A stretch of 64,000 nt of DNA from Tenacibaculum sp. AHE14PA (GTDB lineage: Bacteria > Bacteroidota > Bacteroidia > Flavobacteriales > Flavobacteriaceae): NCBI RefSeq assembly GCF_019278465.1, contig NZ_CP058983.1, positions 2,727,501-2,791,500 of the forward strand, in the 5' to 3' direction. The notes below the pieces were generated by a model. It made no database searches. It was not told the DNA's origin and worked only from the letters and a program-made list of their open reading frames with translations. The position numbers and the translations under genes were made by a program. Below are positions 1-7,632 of this stretch, one piece after another. Every line of letters starts with the position of its first letter. The first letter of the stretch is position 1.

Positions 1-1
1 T

Positions 2-364
2 TTGAAGTCAGCTTTTATGTTAGCAAATACTGAAACAGGAACAGGGGAGATTACAGAAGCTGAAGAATTGAAAATTATTCAGAAACAAGTAAAACAACGT
101 AAAGATAGTGCCGTAGTTTTTTCTGAACAAGGTAGGGCAGATTTGGCAGATCCTGAATTGGCAGAAGCAGCCGTTTTAGAACAGTTTTTACCTGAAGCTT
201 TATCTGAAGATGAAATTGAAAAAGTGGTAAACGAAACTATTGTTAAAGTCGGAGCAGAAGGGATGAAAGATATGGGAAAAGTAATGGGGATGGTTTCAAA
301 ACAATTAGCAGGAAAGGCTGATGGCAAAACTATTTCAATGATTGTTAAAAAAAGCTTAGCTTAA
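2..364 (+). CDS. GatB/YqeY domain protein, 3' part only
   Basis: This is the C-terminal 120 residues of a YqeY-family protein; the start lies before the window, and the apparent first codon (TTG) is an internal Leu. YqeY is a small protein related to the tail domain of the GatB amidotransferase subunit, proposed to bind tRNA, but its cellular role is unsettled. The visible part carries the family's typical blocks: TGTGEI near the start, IIQKQVKQRKDS, LEQFLPEALSEDE, and a closing MGMVSKQLAGKADGK. The full protein is usually about 150 residues, so roughly 30 are missing. The tRNA-Arg gene follows 7 nt after the stop codon. I am sure of the family, not of the function. Confidence 0.9.
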   Translation: MKSAFMLANTETGTGEITEAEELKIIQKQVKQRKDSAVVFSEQGRADLADPELAEAAVLEQFLPEALSEDEIEKVVNETIVKVGAEGMKDMGKVMGMVSKQLAGKADGKTISMIVKKSLA

Positions 365-371
365 TAATAAT

Positions 372-445
372 GGCTGCGTAGTTCAACTGGATAGAATATC
401 AGATTTCGGCTCTGATGGTTGGGGGTTCGAATCCCTTCGCAGTCA
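372..445 (+). tRNA. tRNA-Arg (anticodon TCG)
   Basis: A full cloverleaf can be folded. The acceptor 5' strand GGCTGCG (372-378) pairs with CGCAGTC (438-444) with one G-T pair, and A445 is the discriminator. The anticodon stem TCAGA/TCTGA encloses the loop TTTCGGC, giving anticodon TCG, which reads CGA. The T-loop TTCGAAT is present. CCA is not encoded. The gene lies 7 nt after the YqeY stop with no separate promoter visible, so it may be processed from a longer transcript. Confidence 0.93.
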
Positions 446-454
446 CAAAAAGAA

Positions 455-487
455 CAAAAAAGCAGTAGAAATATCTACTGCTTTTTT
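455..487 (+). terminator. intrinsic terminator after tRNA-Arg
   Basis: AAAAAGCAGTAGA and TCTACTGCTTTTT form a hairpin with the loop AATA, followed by a T run on the plus strand. It ends the YqeY/tRNA-Arg transcript. Confidence 0.8.
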
Positions 488-549
488 AGGGGAATATAAA
501 AAGGGGAACTTTTTTAATAAAGTGCTAAAGTATATAAGAATTATTTTAT

Positions 550-575
550 GTTATGTAACTTAAGTTACATAACAT
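550..575. promoter_or_regulatory. 26-bp perfect palindrome downstream of the Crp/Fnr gene
   Basis: The two halves TGTTATGTAACTT and AAGTTACATAACA form a perfect dyad 16 nt past the stop of the Crp/Fnr gene. The core TGTAAC-N4-GTTACA resembles operators of Crp/Fnr-superfamily proteins. No promoter or gene start is visible beside it, and on the minus strand no clear T run follows, so it is also a poor terminator. Its role is undecided. Confidence 0.45.
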
Positions 576-591
576 TTTAATTTTCTTAAAA

Positions 592-1224
592 TTAAAGAGC
601 TAGTATTTTTATTTGATTTCTATGTAATTCTATCTTCGATTGTTTCTCTAAAGCTTTCAATAATCTAGAGATGACAACTCTAGAAGTGTGTAAGTCATTA
701 GCTACTTGTAAATGAGTAACATTTAAGACATCATTGCCAACGACCATAGCCTTATCTTTAAGGTATTTATATAAACGCTCATCCATATTTAAAAAAGCAA
801 TAGAATCTACAGCTTCAATGAATTCATTAAGTCTAGAATGATAGCTTAGTAAAATATACTCTTGCCAACTTTTGTATTTACTTAACCACTCGGACATTTT
901 GTTTTTAGGTATCATTAATAATGTAACATCCGTCTCGGCAATTGCTTTGATTTTACTTTTTGTTTCTCCCATACAACAAGAAAGTGTCATTGCACAAGTA
1001 TCACCTTTTTCAATATAGTACAAAACTAATTCTTCTCCCTCTTTATCTTCTCTTAAAATTTTAATAGCACCGCTAATTATTAAAGGGATAGAGACCATAT
1101 TACTATCAACATCAATAATAATAGTGTCTTCTTTAAATTCTTTATAAACGGCAACATTAGCGATTTCGTTAATTAAATCATCTTCAAATAAGTAACCGTA
1201 ATGTTGTTTAATTTTTTCTATCAA
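592..1224 (-). CDS. Crp/Fnr family transcriptional regulator
   Basis: A 210-residue one-component regulator. Residues about 25-120 form a cyclic-nucleotide-binding-type beta roll (SGAIKILRED, YYIEKGDTC), and residues about 150-205 form the winged helix-turn-helix (VTHLQVANDLHTSRVVISRLLKAL). The pocket lacks an obvious RxS phosphate-binding motif, so the ligand is unknown. The Cys pair in LSCCMGE lies in the sensor domain and could support redox or metal sensing, which is inference. The start is TTG: an in-frame stop lies 9 nt upstream and no ATG is available. The gene follows rpe by 12 nt and is probably in the same operon. Confidence 0.88.
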   Translation of the reverse strand: MIEKIKQHYGYLFEDDLINEIANVAVYKEFKEDTIIIDVDSNMVSIPLIISGAIKILREDKEGEELVLYYIEKGDTCAMTLSCCMGETKSKIKAIAETDVTLLMIPKNKMSEWLSKYKSWQEYILLSYHSRLNEFIEAVDSIAFLNMDERLYKYLKDKAMVVGNDVLNVTHLQVANDLHTSRVVISRLLKALEKQSKIELHRNQIKILAL

Positions 1225-1236
1225 TTTATTTTAGTT

Positions 1237-1893
1237 TTAGTTAGCCAACTCTTTTAGTATTTTAATAGTTTTGGCAGGGTTATCACTTTTAAAAACATAG
1301 CTACCAGCTACTAAAACATCAGCGCCAGCTTCAATAAGTTTGTTCGCGTTTTTATTGGTTACTCCCCCGTCAATTTCTATTTGACATTCAGAATTCGAAA
1401 ACTCGATTAAATGTTTTAATTGAGTTACTTTTTTATAGGTATTTTCTATGAAAGATTGTCCGCCAAAACCAGGATTTACACTCATAATACAAACCAAGTC
1501 TAAATCGGCAATTACGTCTTCTATAACAGCAATTGGTGTGTGGGGGTTTAAGGCAATTCCGGCTTTCATTCCTGCAGCTTTTATAGCTTGAATTGTTCTA
1601 TGTAAATGTGTACAAGCTTCGTAATGTACCGTTAAAATATCGGCTCCTAAATCTGCAAATGTTTGAATGTACTGATCAGGATTAACAATCATCAAATGTA
1701 CATCGATTGTTTTCTTGGCGTGTTTCGTTATCGCTTTTAAAACAGGCATTCCGAAAGATATGTTTGGTACAAAAACGCCGTCCATAATATCAATATGAAA
1801 CCAATCGGCATCACTATTGTTTACCATTTCGATGTCTCTTTGAAGATTTGCAAAATCTGCCGCTAAAATTGATGGTGCAATTAATTTACTCAT
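1237..1893 (-). CDS. rpe: ribulose-phosphate 3-epimerase
   Basis: A 218-residue TIM-barrel enzyme that interconverts ribulose 5-phosphate and xylulose 5-phosphate in the cytosolic pentose phosphate pathway. Diagnostic motifs are present: APSILAADFANL at the N terminus, HIDIMDGVFVPNISFG (metal His and catalytic Asp), DVHLMI, the loop VNPGFGGQSF, and EIDGGV with the second catalytic Asp. Length and motifs are normal for the family. It reads leftward with an ATG start and is followed after 12 nt by the Crp/Fnr gene. Confidence 0.97.
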   Translation of the reverse strand: MSKLIAPSILAADFANLQRDIEMVNNSDADWFHIDIMDGVFVPNISFGMPVLKAITKHAKKTIDVHLMIVNPDQYIQTFADLGADILTVHYEACTHLHRTIQAIKAAGMKAGIALNPHTPIAVIEDVIADLDLVCIMSVNPGFGGQSFIENTYKKVTQLKHLIEFSNSECQIEIDGGVTNKNANKLIEAGADVLVAGSYVFKSDNPAKTIKILKELAN

Positions 1894-2254
1894 TTGTTTG
1901 TTGTTGTGTTGTTATGTAGTGTAAAGATAATTAATTGGTCGTTGTTTTTTGAAATTTAAAAGTAAGAATGCTAATTTTAATTCTCTTTTTTTCTTTTCCA
2001 TTGCTGACAAGAAACAAAAATCTAGTCTTATTTTAATTTTTTTGAACTTTAGCATTGTACTCCACTATTGCATCCAGACCACTACGTTATTTGGTTGCTT
2101 GCCGTTTCATACAATTTGAATTCTAGCAAAAATTAAAAGTATGCCATTGTAAAAGGTTTAAGTTTAGTCCGGATTAACTCCGCTTTTATATTTTATAGCG
2201 TCGTTGAATATTTTGTATTTGAAGTGACATCCTTTTTATGCTTAAAATAAATAA

Positions 2255-2281
2255 GCGTCATTGCGAGGTACGAAGCAATCT
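2255..2281 (+). repeat. dispersed repeat of the GTCATTGCGAGG type
   Basis: The core GTCATTGCGAGG followed by a TACGAAGCAATC segment matches, from memory, a short extragenic element common in Bacteroidetes genomes. A degenerate copy (CATTGTGAGGAAGGATTCAA) lies at about 44478-44497. No function is known to me. Confidence 0.55.
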
Positions 2282-2352
2282 ACTTTTTAATTATAAGATT
2301 ACTAAAGTTTGTAAAATACAAGCTTCGGAATAGCAGCATAAAAAGATAGAGA

Positions 2353-2373
2353 GGAAAGCGGGAAATAGCTTCA
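2353..2373 (-). repeat. dispersed repeat, 21-nt copy shared with 50361-50381
   Basis: On the minus strand this reads GAAGCTATTTCCCGCTTTCC. It is identical over 21 nt, including a preceding T, to plus-strand 50361-50381 elsewhere in this window. It is a fragment of a longer extragenic repeat that is better preserved at the second site. Confidence 0.7.
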
Positions 2374-2379
2374 AATAAA

Positions 2380-2409
2380 AAAACTCCCGAAAATGAATTC
2401 GAGAGTTTT
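2380..2409 (-). terminator. intrinsic terminator of rpoD
   Basis: An 11-bp stem with one mismatch (2380-2390 with 2399-2409) and an 8-nt loop is followed by a T run on the minus strand, about 60 nt after the rpoD stop. Confidence 0.75.
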
Positions 2410-2468
2410 ATATATCTTCCATGCTTGATAGCGCATGAGTGTGATACTTAATGCAATCTGTGATTGTG

Positions 2469-3332
2469 CTAGCCTAGGTAGGTCATTAATATTTTAGATC
2501 TAGAAGTATGTTTTAATCTTCTGATAGCTTTTTCTTTAATCTGACGCACACGTTCACGAGTTAAATCGAACGTTTCACCGATTTCTTCTAAAGTCATTGG
2601 TTGGTGTTCTCCTAAACCGAAGTATAATTTTACAACATCAGCCTCACGAGGTGTTAATGTTTCTAACGCACGGTTAATTTCGATACGTAAAGATTCATGT
2701 AATAATGTTTTATCTGGGTTTGGAGATTCACCTGAGTTTAATACATCGTACAGGTTAGAGTCTTCACCCTCAATTAAAGGAGCATCCATTGATACGTGAC
2801 GACCAGAGTTTTTCATAGACTCTTTTACATCGTTCACTGTCATATCTAACTTCTTAGCAATTTCTTCAGGACTTGGCGGTCTTTCGTTTTCTTGCTCTAA
2901 GAAAGCATACATTTTATTAATCTTGTTGATAGAACCAATCTTGTTTAACGGTAAACGTACAATACGAGATTGTTCTGCTAATGCCTGTAATATCGATTGA
3001 CGAATCCACCATACAGCATAAGAGATAAATTTAAAACCACGAGTTTCATCAAAACGTTTTGCCGCTTTAATTAAACCTAAGTTACCTTCATTAATTAAAT
3101 CAGGTAATGTTAAACCTTGATTTTGATATTGCTTTGCTACCGAAACAACGAAACGCAAGTTGGCCTTCGTTAATTTTTCTAAAGCTCTTTGGTCACCAGC
3201 TTTAATTCTTTGTGCCAATTCAACTTCTTCATCAGCAGTAATTAAATCTACCTTTCCTATTTCTTGTAAATATTTATCTAATGATGCGGTTTCTCTATTA
3301 GTAACCTGCTTGGTAATCTTTAGTTGTCTCAT
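2469..3332 (-). CDS. rpoD: RNA polymerase primary sigma factor (RpoD/SigA)
   Basis: A 287-residue sigma-70 factor of the short Bacteroidetes form, which lacks region 1.1 and the long non-conserved insert. Region 1.2 starts at [20 protein letters not shown]. Region 2 has the core-binding and -10-melting blocks ([38 protein letters not shown]). Region 3 follows ([12 protein letters not shown]), and region 4.2 is [19 protein letters not shown]. This is the factor expected to read the TAnnTTTG promoters seen in this window. It starts with ATG, is monocistronic, and has its own terminator. Divergent from it lies the first ECF sigma gene. Confidence 0.97.
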   Translation of the reverse strand: MRQLKITKQVTNRETASLDKYLQEIGKVDLITADEEVELAQRIKAGDQRALEKLTKANLRFVVSVAKQYQNQGLTLPDLINEGNLGLIKAAKRFDETRGFKFISYAVWWIRQSILQALAEQSRIVRLPLNKIGSINKINKMYAFLEQENERPPSPEEIAKKLDMTVNDVKESMKNSGRHVSMDAPLIEGEDSNLYDVLNSGESPNPDKTLLHESLRIEINRALETLTPREADVVKLYFGLGEHQPMTLEEIGETFDLTRERVRQIKEKAIRRLKHTSRSKILMTYLG

Positions 3333-3553
3333 CTAATTAAGTACTATTTTTAATTCATCTATCCGTCTACATTAGCTTATACGTATGAAGTTTCAATAAT
3401 GTTACAAAAAAAATAAAACTTTTTCGAAATATATGTTTTAAACAATTCATCGATAGATTATGCTCTTTTGAAGATATAAGATGCTGTTTAAACGTTTTTA
3501 AATTTTTTGAGATTAATCGTTTATTTAATTTGTGTAGTAAATATATAGATAGA

Positions 3554-4120
3554 ATGAATGATATAGTATTAGAAATGACAGATGAAGATTTAGTTTTTGA
3601 AATAATTAGAACTAATAATAACATACTTTTTGCAGAATTATATCAACGCTTTTCAAAGTTTGTATATATTAATTGTTATGGTTTTTCTAAAAACAAACAA
3701 GAAGCAGAAGACTTAAAACAAGATGTATTTGTTATGTTATTTTTAAAAATAAAAAATTTTAAAGGTATGTCTAAATTTTCTACATGGTTATATTCCTTTA
3801 CCTATAACTTCTGTGTGAATTATGTACAAAGAAATAAAGAGAGAAAAAAAGAAAAAGTAACTATCGCAACAGATGATATTAAGGAAAAAACTAATCAAGA
3901 TGAAATAGACAGTATTTTCTATTTTGAGCTAAAGATTGATAAATTACAAAGAAGCTTAGACATGTTATATGTTTCAGAAAAGAAAATATTACTCATGAAG
4001 TATCAAAAAGAAATGAGTATTAAAGAAATTTCAAAAATATTAAATATAGGAGATAGCGCAGTAAAAATGCGTTTGAAAAGAACAAAAGAAAAAGTTAAAA
4101 AAATTTATAATGAACTATAA
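3554..4120 (+). CDS. ECF-type RNA polymerase sigma factor, copy 1
   Basis: A sigma-70 family protein of about 188 residues with sigma2 and sigma4 domains only. Region 2 holds QEAEDLKQDVFVMLF and FSTWLYSFTYNFCVNYVQRN; region 4 holds MSIKEISKILNIGDSAVKMRLKRTK. An earlier TTG at 3530 is open, but ATG 3554 aligns with the start of the next gene and is preferred. The next gene (4275-4844) is a clear paralogue, with a nearly identical core from FSTWLYSF through the KEKVT block, so the pair arose by tandem duplication. Copy 1 is richer in Lys and Ile. No classic anti-sigma gene is adjacent. Target genes are unknown. Confidence 0.9.
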   Translation: MNDIVLEMTDEDLVFEIIRTNNNILFAELYQRFSKFVYINCYGFSKNKQEAEDLKQDVFVMLFLKIKNFKGMSKFSTWLYSFTYNFCVNYVQRNKERKKEKVTIATDDIKEKTNQDEIDSIFYFELKIDKLQRSLDMLYVSEKKILLMKYQKEMSIKEISKILNIGDSAVKMRLKRTKEKVKKIYNEL

Positions 4121-4274
4121 TAACTGCATATTATATTTTCTTTTAAAAAAAACTTTTTATTGATATTGAAGTGTTAAATTTGTAACATAGAACAAATATA
4201 TAGTAACCTTTTTTGTAAAGTAGTGTCTAAATTATTTAGATACCGAATTACAAATCTAGAACCAAAATTAGCTA

Positions 4275-4844
4275 TTGAAACCCATTGATGATACAAAACT
4301 AAGCGATGAGGAGCTAGTTAGTAAAATAGTAGAAAAAAATGACACTCATTTATTCGCTGTTTTATATGACCGATACGCTGGTATTGTGTATAACAAATGT
4401 TATGGTTTTTCAAATAATAAAGAAGAGGCACAAGATTTAACACATGATGTGTTCATTAAATTATTTATAAAATTAAGAACTTTTAAAGGAAGGTCTAAGT
4501 TTTCTACATGGTTGTATTCTTTCACCTATAATTTTTGTGTAAATTATGTACAAAGAAATAAAGAGAAGAAAAAAGAAAAAGTAACTGTTGTAACAGATAA
4601 TATTAAAGAAGATAGTAATGACGATGAAATTGATGATGCTTCGTTATTTGAGTTAAAAGCTGATAAGTTAGCAAAGGCACTCGAGAAGATACAGGTTTCA
4701 GAAAAGATGATTTTATTAATGAAATATCAAGATGATATGAGTATTAAGGAAATTTCAGAAGCATTAGAATTAGGAGTAAGCGCAGTAAAAATGCGTTTAA
4801 AAAGAGCAAAAGAAAAAGTTATAAAAGCATATAATGCACTGTAA
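4275..4844 (+). CDS. ECF-type RNA polymerase sigma factor, copy 2
   Basis: A 189-residue paralogue of the preceding gene with the same two domains: sigma2 (EEAQDLTHDVFIKLFIKL, then FSTWLYSFTYNFCVNYVQRN) and sigma4 (SIKEISEALELGVSAVKMRLKRAK). The start is TTG at 4275; an in-frame stop lies 3 nt upstream and the first internal Met is deep inside the protein. A -7-like TAAATTTG lies at 4175-4182. Only 5 nt separate it from the following small gene, and the MscS-like channel is next, so 4275-5881 reads as one operon. A link to osmotic or envelope stress is inference from that neighbour. Confidence 0.92.
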   Translation: MKPIDDTKLSDEELVSKIVEKNDTHLFAVLYDRYAGIVYNKCYGFSNNKEEAQDLTHDVFIKLFIKLRTFKGRSKFSTWLYSFTYNFCVNYVQRNKEKKKEKVTVVTDNIKEDSNDDEIDDASLFELKADKLAKALEKIQVSEKMILLMKYQDDMSIKEISEALELGVSAVKMRLKRAKEKVIKAYNAL

Positions 4845-4849
4845 TAATT

Positions 4850-5044
4850 ATGGAGAACCCATTTAAGAAAATATTACATAACGAAGAATTGCCAGAGGCA
4901 CTTAAAGGAAAAGTGCTAAACGATGTGGCAATGATTAAACTATCGATAGATATCGCTGATTTATTTGTGGTTAAATACCCAAGTACAATTGCTGATTTAT
5001 TAGGTGGTGGTGCATCTAAAAATGAATTTAACAGCAACGAATAA
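4850..5044 (+). CDS. small conserved-looking protein of unknown function (64 aa)
   Basis: I do not recognise this 64-residue protein. It has no signal peptide or membrane helix. The N-terminal half is amphipathic and charged (NPFKKILHNEELPEALKGKVLND), the middle is hydrophobic (MIKLSIDIADLFVV), and a Gly-rich stretch (LLGGGAS) precedes a polar tail. It starts 5 nt after the ECF sigma stop and ends 18 nt before the channel gene, the position where an anti-sigma factor or regulator is often found. It lacks the zinc-binding HxxxCxxC motif of ZAS anti-sigmas, so such a role is only a hypothesis. Confidence 0.75.
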   Translation: MENPFKKILHNEELPEALKGKVLNDVAMIKLSIDIADLFVVKYPSTIADLLGGGASKNEFNSNE

Positions 5045-5062
5045 CAGAACCAATACGAAACT

Positions 5063-5881
5063 ATGATTATATTACAAATTGATATTATTAAGCCTTTTAA
5101 AAATATTTTTCAGAATATTATTGATTCATTACCAACAGTACTTGGCTTTATTGGCTTTGTTATATTAGCTTGGTTAATCATCAAACTCTTTTTGTTTATT
5201 GTTAGAAAAGCATTAACAAAAACAAAGATTGATGAATGGTCTAAAAAATTAAGTGAAACTCAAATATTTGGTAATTCTACCATAAATATAGTATTAACAA
5301 ATGCAATACTCGCGGTTTTAAAATGGTTTTTAATTTTAACCTTTGTAATGGCTGGATCTAATATCTTTGGTTTGATAGTGGTTTCAGAAGGTATTACAAG
5401 CTTTTTTGCATATCTACCAAAACTATTAACAGCGTTAGGTATTTTTGTAGCTGGGGCCTATTTAGGTACAATGGTTAAGAAGGCAATACAAACAATGTTT
5501 AAATCGTTAGAAATATCAGGAGGAAACCTTGTAGGAAATATCGCTTTTTATTTAATAGTAGTTTTTCTGTCAATAACAGCACTAGATCAAGCAGGTGTAG
5601 ATACATCAGTAATTAAAAGCAACCTAACTCTTTTAATAGGTTCTGTTCTGTTAGCATTCACTTTAGCCTTTGGTTTAGGAGCAAAAGAGGTGGTTGCAAG
5701 ATTACTTTATGGTTATTATTCGAGGAAAAATGTAAGTATTGGTAAAGAAGTTATTATAGGTGATGTTGAAGGTGTTGTAATAGCTATAGATAATATTTGT
5801 TTAACCATTAAAACAGCTGAAGGAAAAGTTGTTTTTCCTATTAAGGAGGTGGTAGACAGTAAAATAGTTGTTAAAAATTAA
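5063..5881 (+). CDS. mechanosensitive ion channel (MscS-like) protein
   Basis: A 272-residue inner-membrane protein with four or five predicted membrane segments (about residues 25-48, 80-105, 120-142, 160-180 and 190-215) followed by a small beta domain (VSIGKEVIIGDVEGVVIAID) like the MscS middle domain. The pore-like helix is LLIGSVLLAFTLAFGLGAKEVV, with Gly/Ala packing and the family's FGLGAKE. The large C-terminal MscS vestibule is missing, so this is a minimal form. MscS proteins release solutes on hypo-osmotic shock; for this subtype that is inferred. It is the last gene of the ECF operon and is followed by the RNA modules at 5916-6140. Confidence 0.85.
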   Translation: MIILQIDIIKPFKNIFQNIIDSLPTVLGFIGFVILAWLIIKLFLFIVRKALTKTKIDEWSKKLSETQIFGNSTINIVLTNAILAVLKWFLILTFVMAGSNIFGLIVVSEGITSFFAYLPKLLTALGIFVAGAYLGTMVKKAIQTMFKSLEISGGNLVGNIAFYLIVVFLSITALDQAGVDTSVIKSNLTLLIGSVLLAFTLAFGLGAKEVVARLLYGYYSRKNVSIGKEVIIGDVEGVVIAIDNICLTIKTAEGKVVFPIKEVVDSKIVVKN

Positions 5882-5915
5882 TGATTTGTCGGTTTTTATT
5901 TTATATTTGTTGATA

Positions 5916-6022
5916 ATAATGAAAAGTAAATTAAGAAAATGATAGATTTCGGGGGACTTCTATCTTATAGATAAAGATTTATCTTTGTCGTTATGACCAT
6001 CGAAAGATGGTCATTTTTTTTG
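5916..6022 (+). ncRNA. candidate small RNA, module 1
   Basis: After the channel gene come two hairpins and an intrinsic terminator. GATAGA/TCTATC (5941-5946, 5959-5964) encloses a G-rich loop TTTCGGGGGACT; AGATAAA/TTTATCT (5969-5984) is a second hairpin; ATGACCATC-GAAA-GATGGTCAT (5993-6014) is followed by eight T. A TATATTTG box (5902-5909) suggests a start near 5916, but its upstream TTTG is only 13 nt away, so the promoter is uncertain. It could instead be the structured 3' end of the channel mRNA. Module 2 downstream shares the first-hairpin sequence. Confidence 0.5.
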
Positions 6023-6054
6023 TAAAAAAAGTGACTTAATTAAAAAAGAGGTGT

Positions 6055-6140
6055 CAAACTGCTAGATGATAGATTCGGGGGGATCTATCATCTAGTAGTT
6101 AACTAAAATGACTTCCGGTAACGGAAGTCATTTTTTCTTT
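6055..6140 (+). ncRNA. candidate small RNA, module 2
   Basis: The same architecture as module 1. A long perfect stem CTAGATGATAGAT/ATCTATCATCTAG (6062-6074, 6083-6095) holds the loop TCGGGGGG, followed by the terminator AAAATGACTTCCG-GTAA-CGGAAGTCATTTT (6105-6134) and a T-rich tail. The block ATGATAGATT(T)CGGGGG is shared with module 1, so the two are homologous. No TAnnTTTG promoter is evident between the modules, so read-through of the first terminator or a different promoter is needed. There is no open reading frame here. Confidence 0.5.
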
Positions 6141-6157
6141 TAAGTAAATTAAGAGCA

Positions 6158-6189
6158 TAAAAAAGCCACTGTTAACAGTGGCTTTTTGT
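6158..6189 (-). terminator. terminator of the ubiE-porT operon
   Basis: AAAAAGCCACTG and CAGTGGCTTTTT around TTAA form a symmetrical hairpin with T runs on both strands. It touches the porT stop codon on the minus strand and can also stop plus-strand transcripts from the RNA modules. Confidence 0.8.
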
Positions 6190-6890
6190 TATTCGAAAGA
6201 TAAGTGTAAAAACACTCCTCTTGTACCTAAGAAGTCAATAGGATCTGTCCATTGACTTGGGCTTGTATTATCGTAAACAGCTTCGTTATTAACAGCAAAT
6301 ACTCCTCTAATAGAAGGGGAGAACTTAAAGTAACTTAAGTAAATATCTATTCCAATACCAACTTCGTACATTATATTGCTAGAAGTGGTTCTAAATTCAC
6401 CACCAAAATTATCATCACTATTACTTTCGTTACTAGAAAAATTATAATCATATGATATACCTCCTAATACATAAGGTCTAATATTATTAAGTCTGTTGGT
6501 GCTAAGTTTTAAGATAAAAGGTAGACGTAAATATGTGGCACCGACTTCTCTTTCTTTCTGGTTTTCTGTTCCAACAATATGTTTAAAACGCAATGTTTTA
6601 GTGTTAGACATTAAACCAGGCTCAAAACGTAGGTTAATATTGTTATGTAACCTTAAATCAGCAATTAAACCAACATTAAACCCAATAGATGAACTTACTT
6701 CTATCTCAGCATTATTAAATGAGCTAGGTTTGTAGGCAACTTTATATCCATTATTATTTAAACCTAGGTAAAAACCATAATGAAATATCGGTTTATCAAA
6801 ACTAGGAAGATTTAATATCTTTTCACTTTGCGCTTGAAAGCTAATTGTGATAAATGCGAAAAATCCGAAGAACAAAAGTTTTTTTAACAT
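6189..6890 (-). CDS. porT: type IX secretion system outer-membrane protein PorT/SprT
   Basis: A 233-residue protein with a signal peptide (cleavage likely after FQAQ) and an outer-membrane beta-barrel pattern of alternating strands ending in a C-terminal aromatic-rich strand (GVFLHLSFE). The N-terminal LNLPSFDKPIFHYGFYLGLN and later GATYLRLPFILKL match PorT/SprT as I know it. PorT is needed for type IX secretion and, in gliding species, motility. Its position directly after ubiE (1 nt between the genes) is the common flavobacterial arrangement and supports the call. No other T9SS gene is in the window. Confidence 0.85.
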   Translation of the reverse strand: MLKKLLFFGFFAFITISFQAQSEKILNLPSFDKPIFHYGFYLGLNNNGYKVAYKPSSFNNAEIEVSSSIGFNVGLIADLRLHNNINLRFEPGLMSNTKTLRFKHIVGTENQKEREVGATYLRLPFILKLSTNRLNNIRPYVLGGISYDYNFSSNESNSDDNFGGEFRTTSSNIMYEVGIGIDIYLSYFKFSPSIRGVFAVNNEAVYDNTSPSQWTDPIDFLGTRGVFLHLSFE

Positions 6891-6891
6891 A

Positions 6892-7620
6892 CTATTTTAA
6901 AGCGGTATAAATTGATGCGACTCCAAAAGTCACAGGTAAATTCTTTGCATTGTTAAACCCGTTTTTTTGTAAAATATTGTTAAAGGCTTCTCCAAAAGGA
7001 AAAGAATTTGCACTTTCTGATAAATAAGAGTAAGCAACTTTGTCTTTTGAAAATATTTTACCAATAATGGGTAAGATAAAATTGGTGTAAAACTTATAAC
7101 CTTGTTTAAAAGGAAACTTAGTAGGGTTAGAGGTTTCTAAGACCACAAATTTACCTCCGGGTTTTAAAATACGGTATATTTCAGTTAAACCTTTGTCTAG
7201 GTTTTCGAAATTACGAACTCCAAAAGAAACTGTAATGGCATCGAAAGTATTATCATCAAAAGGCATGTCTTCGCTATCGCCAACAATCATTTCAATCTTA
7301 TCACTTAAGTCTGCTTTTGCTATTTTTTGTTTTCCAACTTCTAGCATTCCTGCAGATATATCTAAACCTACAATTCTTTGCGGATTTAATTTCGCCATCA
7401 TTAAAGCTAAATCGCCTGTTCCGGTAGCAATATCTAATATTTGCTGCGGATTATTTTCGCCAACTAATTTCACCACTTTTTTTCGCCAACTTACATCAAT
7501 TCCTAAAGAGATAACGCGGTTTAAGCCATCGTAATCTTCAGAAATATTATCGAACATTTTTGCTACTTGTTCTTTTTTTCCTAATTCAGAATTTTTGTAT
7601 GGTTTGATGGTTTTAGACAT
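6892..7620 (-). CDS. ubiE: demethylmenaquinone methyltransferase
   Basis: A 242-residue SAM-dependent methyltransferase that converts demethylmenaquinone to menaquinone, the respiratory quinone of this group (hence also called menG). The N terminus carries [20 protein letters not shown], the SAM site is [15 protein letters not shown], and [14 protein letters not shown] and the YSYLSES region follow in the family order. Length is typical. ATG start. The upstream nfu gene ends 12 nt away and porT begins 1 nt downstream, so nfu-ubiE-porT is probably one transcript. Confidence 0.96.
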   Translation of the reverse strand: MSKTIKPYKNSELGKKEQVAKMFDNISEDYDGLNRVISLGIDVSWRKKVVKLVGENNPQQILDIATGTGDLALMMAKLNPQRIVGLDISAGMLEVGKQKIAKADLSDKIEMIVGDSEDMPFDDNTFDAITVSFGVRNFENLDKGLTEIYRILKPGGKFVVLETSNPTKFPFKQGYKFYTNFILPIIGKIFSKDKVAYSYLSESANSFPFGEAFNNILQKNGFNNAKNLPVTFGVASIYTALK

Positions 7621-7632
7621 GTGATTTTAAAA

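Larger units (their letters stand above)
1894..2468. other. 575-bp intergenic region with repeat remnants
   Basis: Between rpe and rpoD I see no coding sequence. The stretch holds two short dispersed-repeat fragments (2255-2281 and 2353-2373) and the rpoD terminator (2380-2409). The rest, about 1920-2250, has no structure I can name. Confidence 0.6.

Noticed and set aside
3367..3624. 85-codon leftward frame between rpoD and the first ECF gene
   Set aside because: It overlaps the ECF sigma coding sequence on the other strand and has a biased, hydrophobic-basic composition with no recognisable motif.
5941..6096. Metabolite riboswitch
   Set aside because: No gene follows on the same strand that the structures could control, and no known aptamer pattern is visible.
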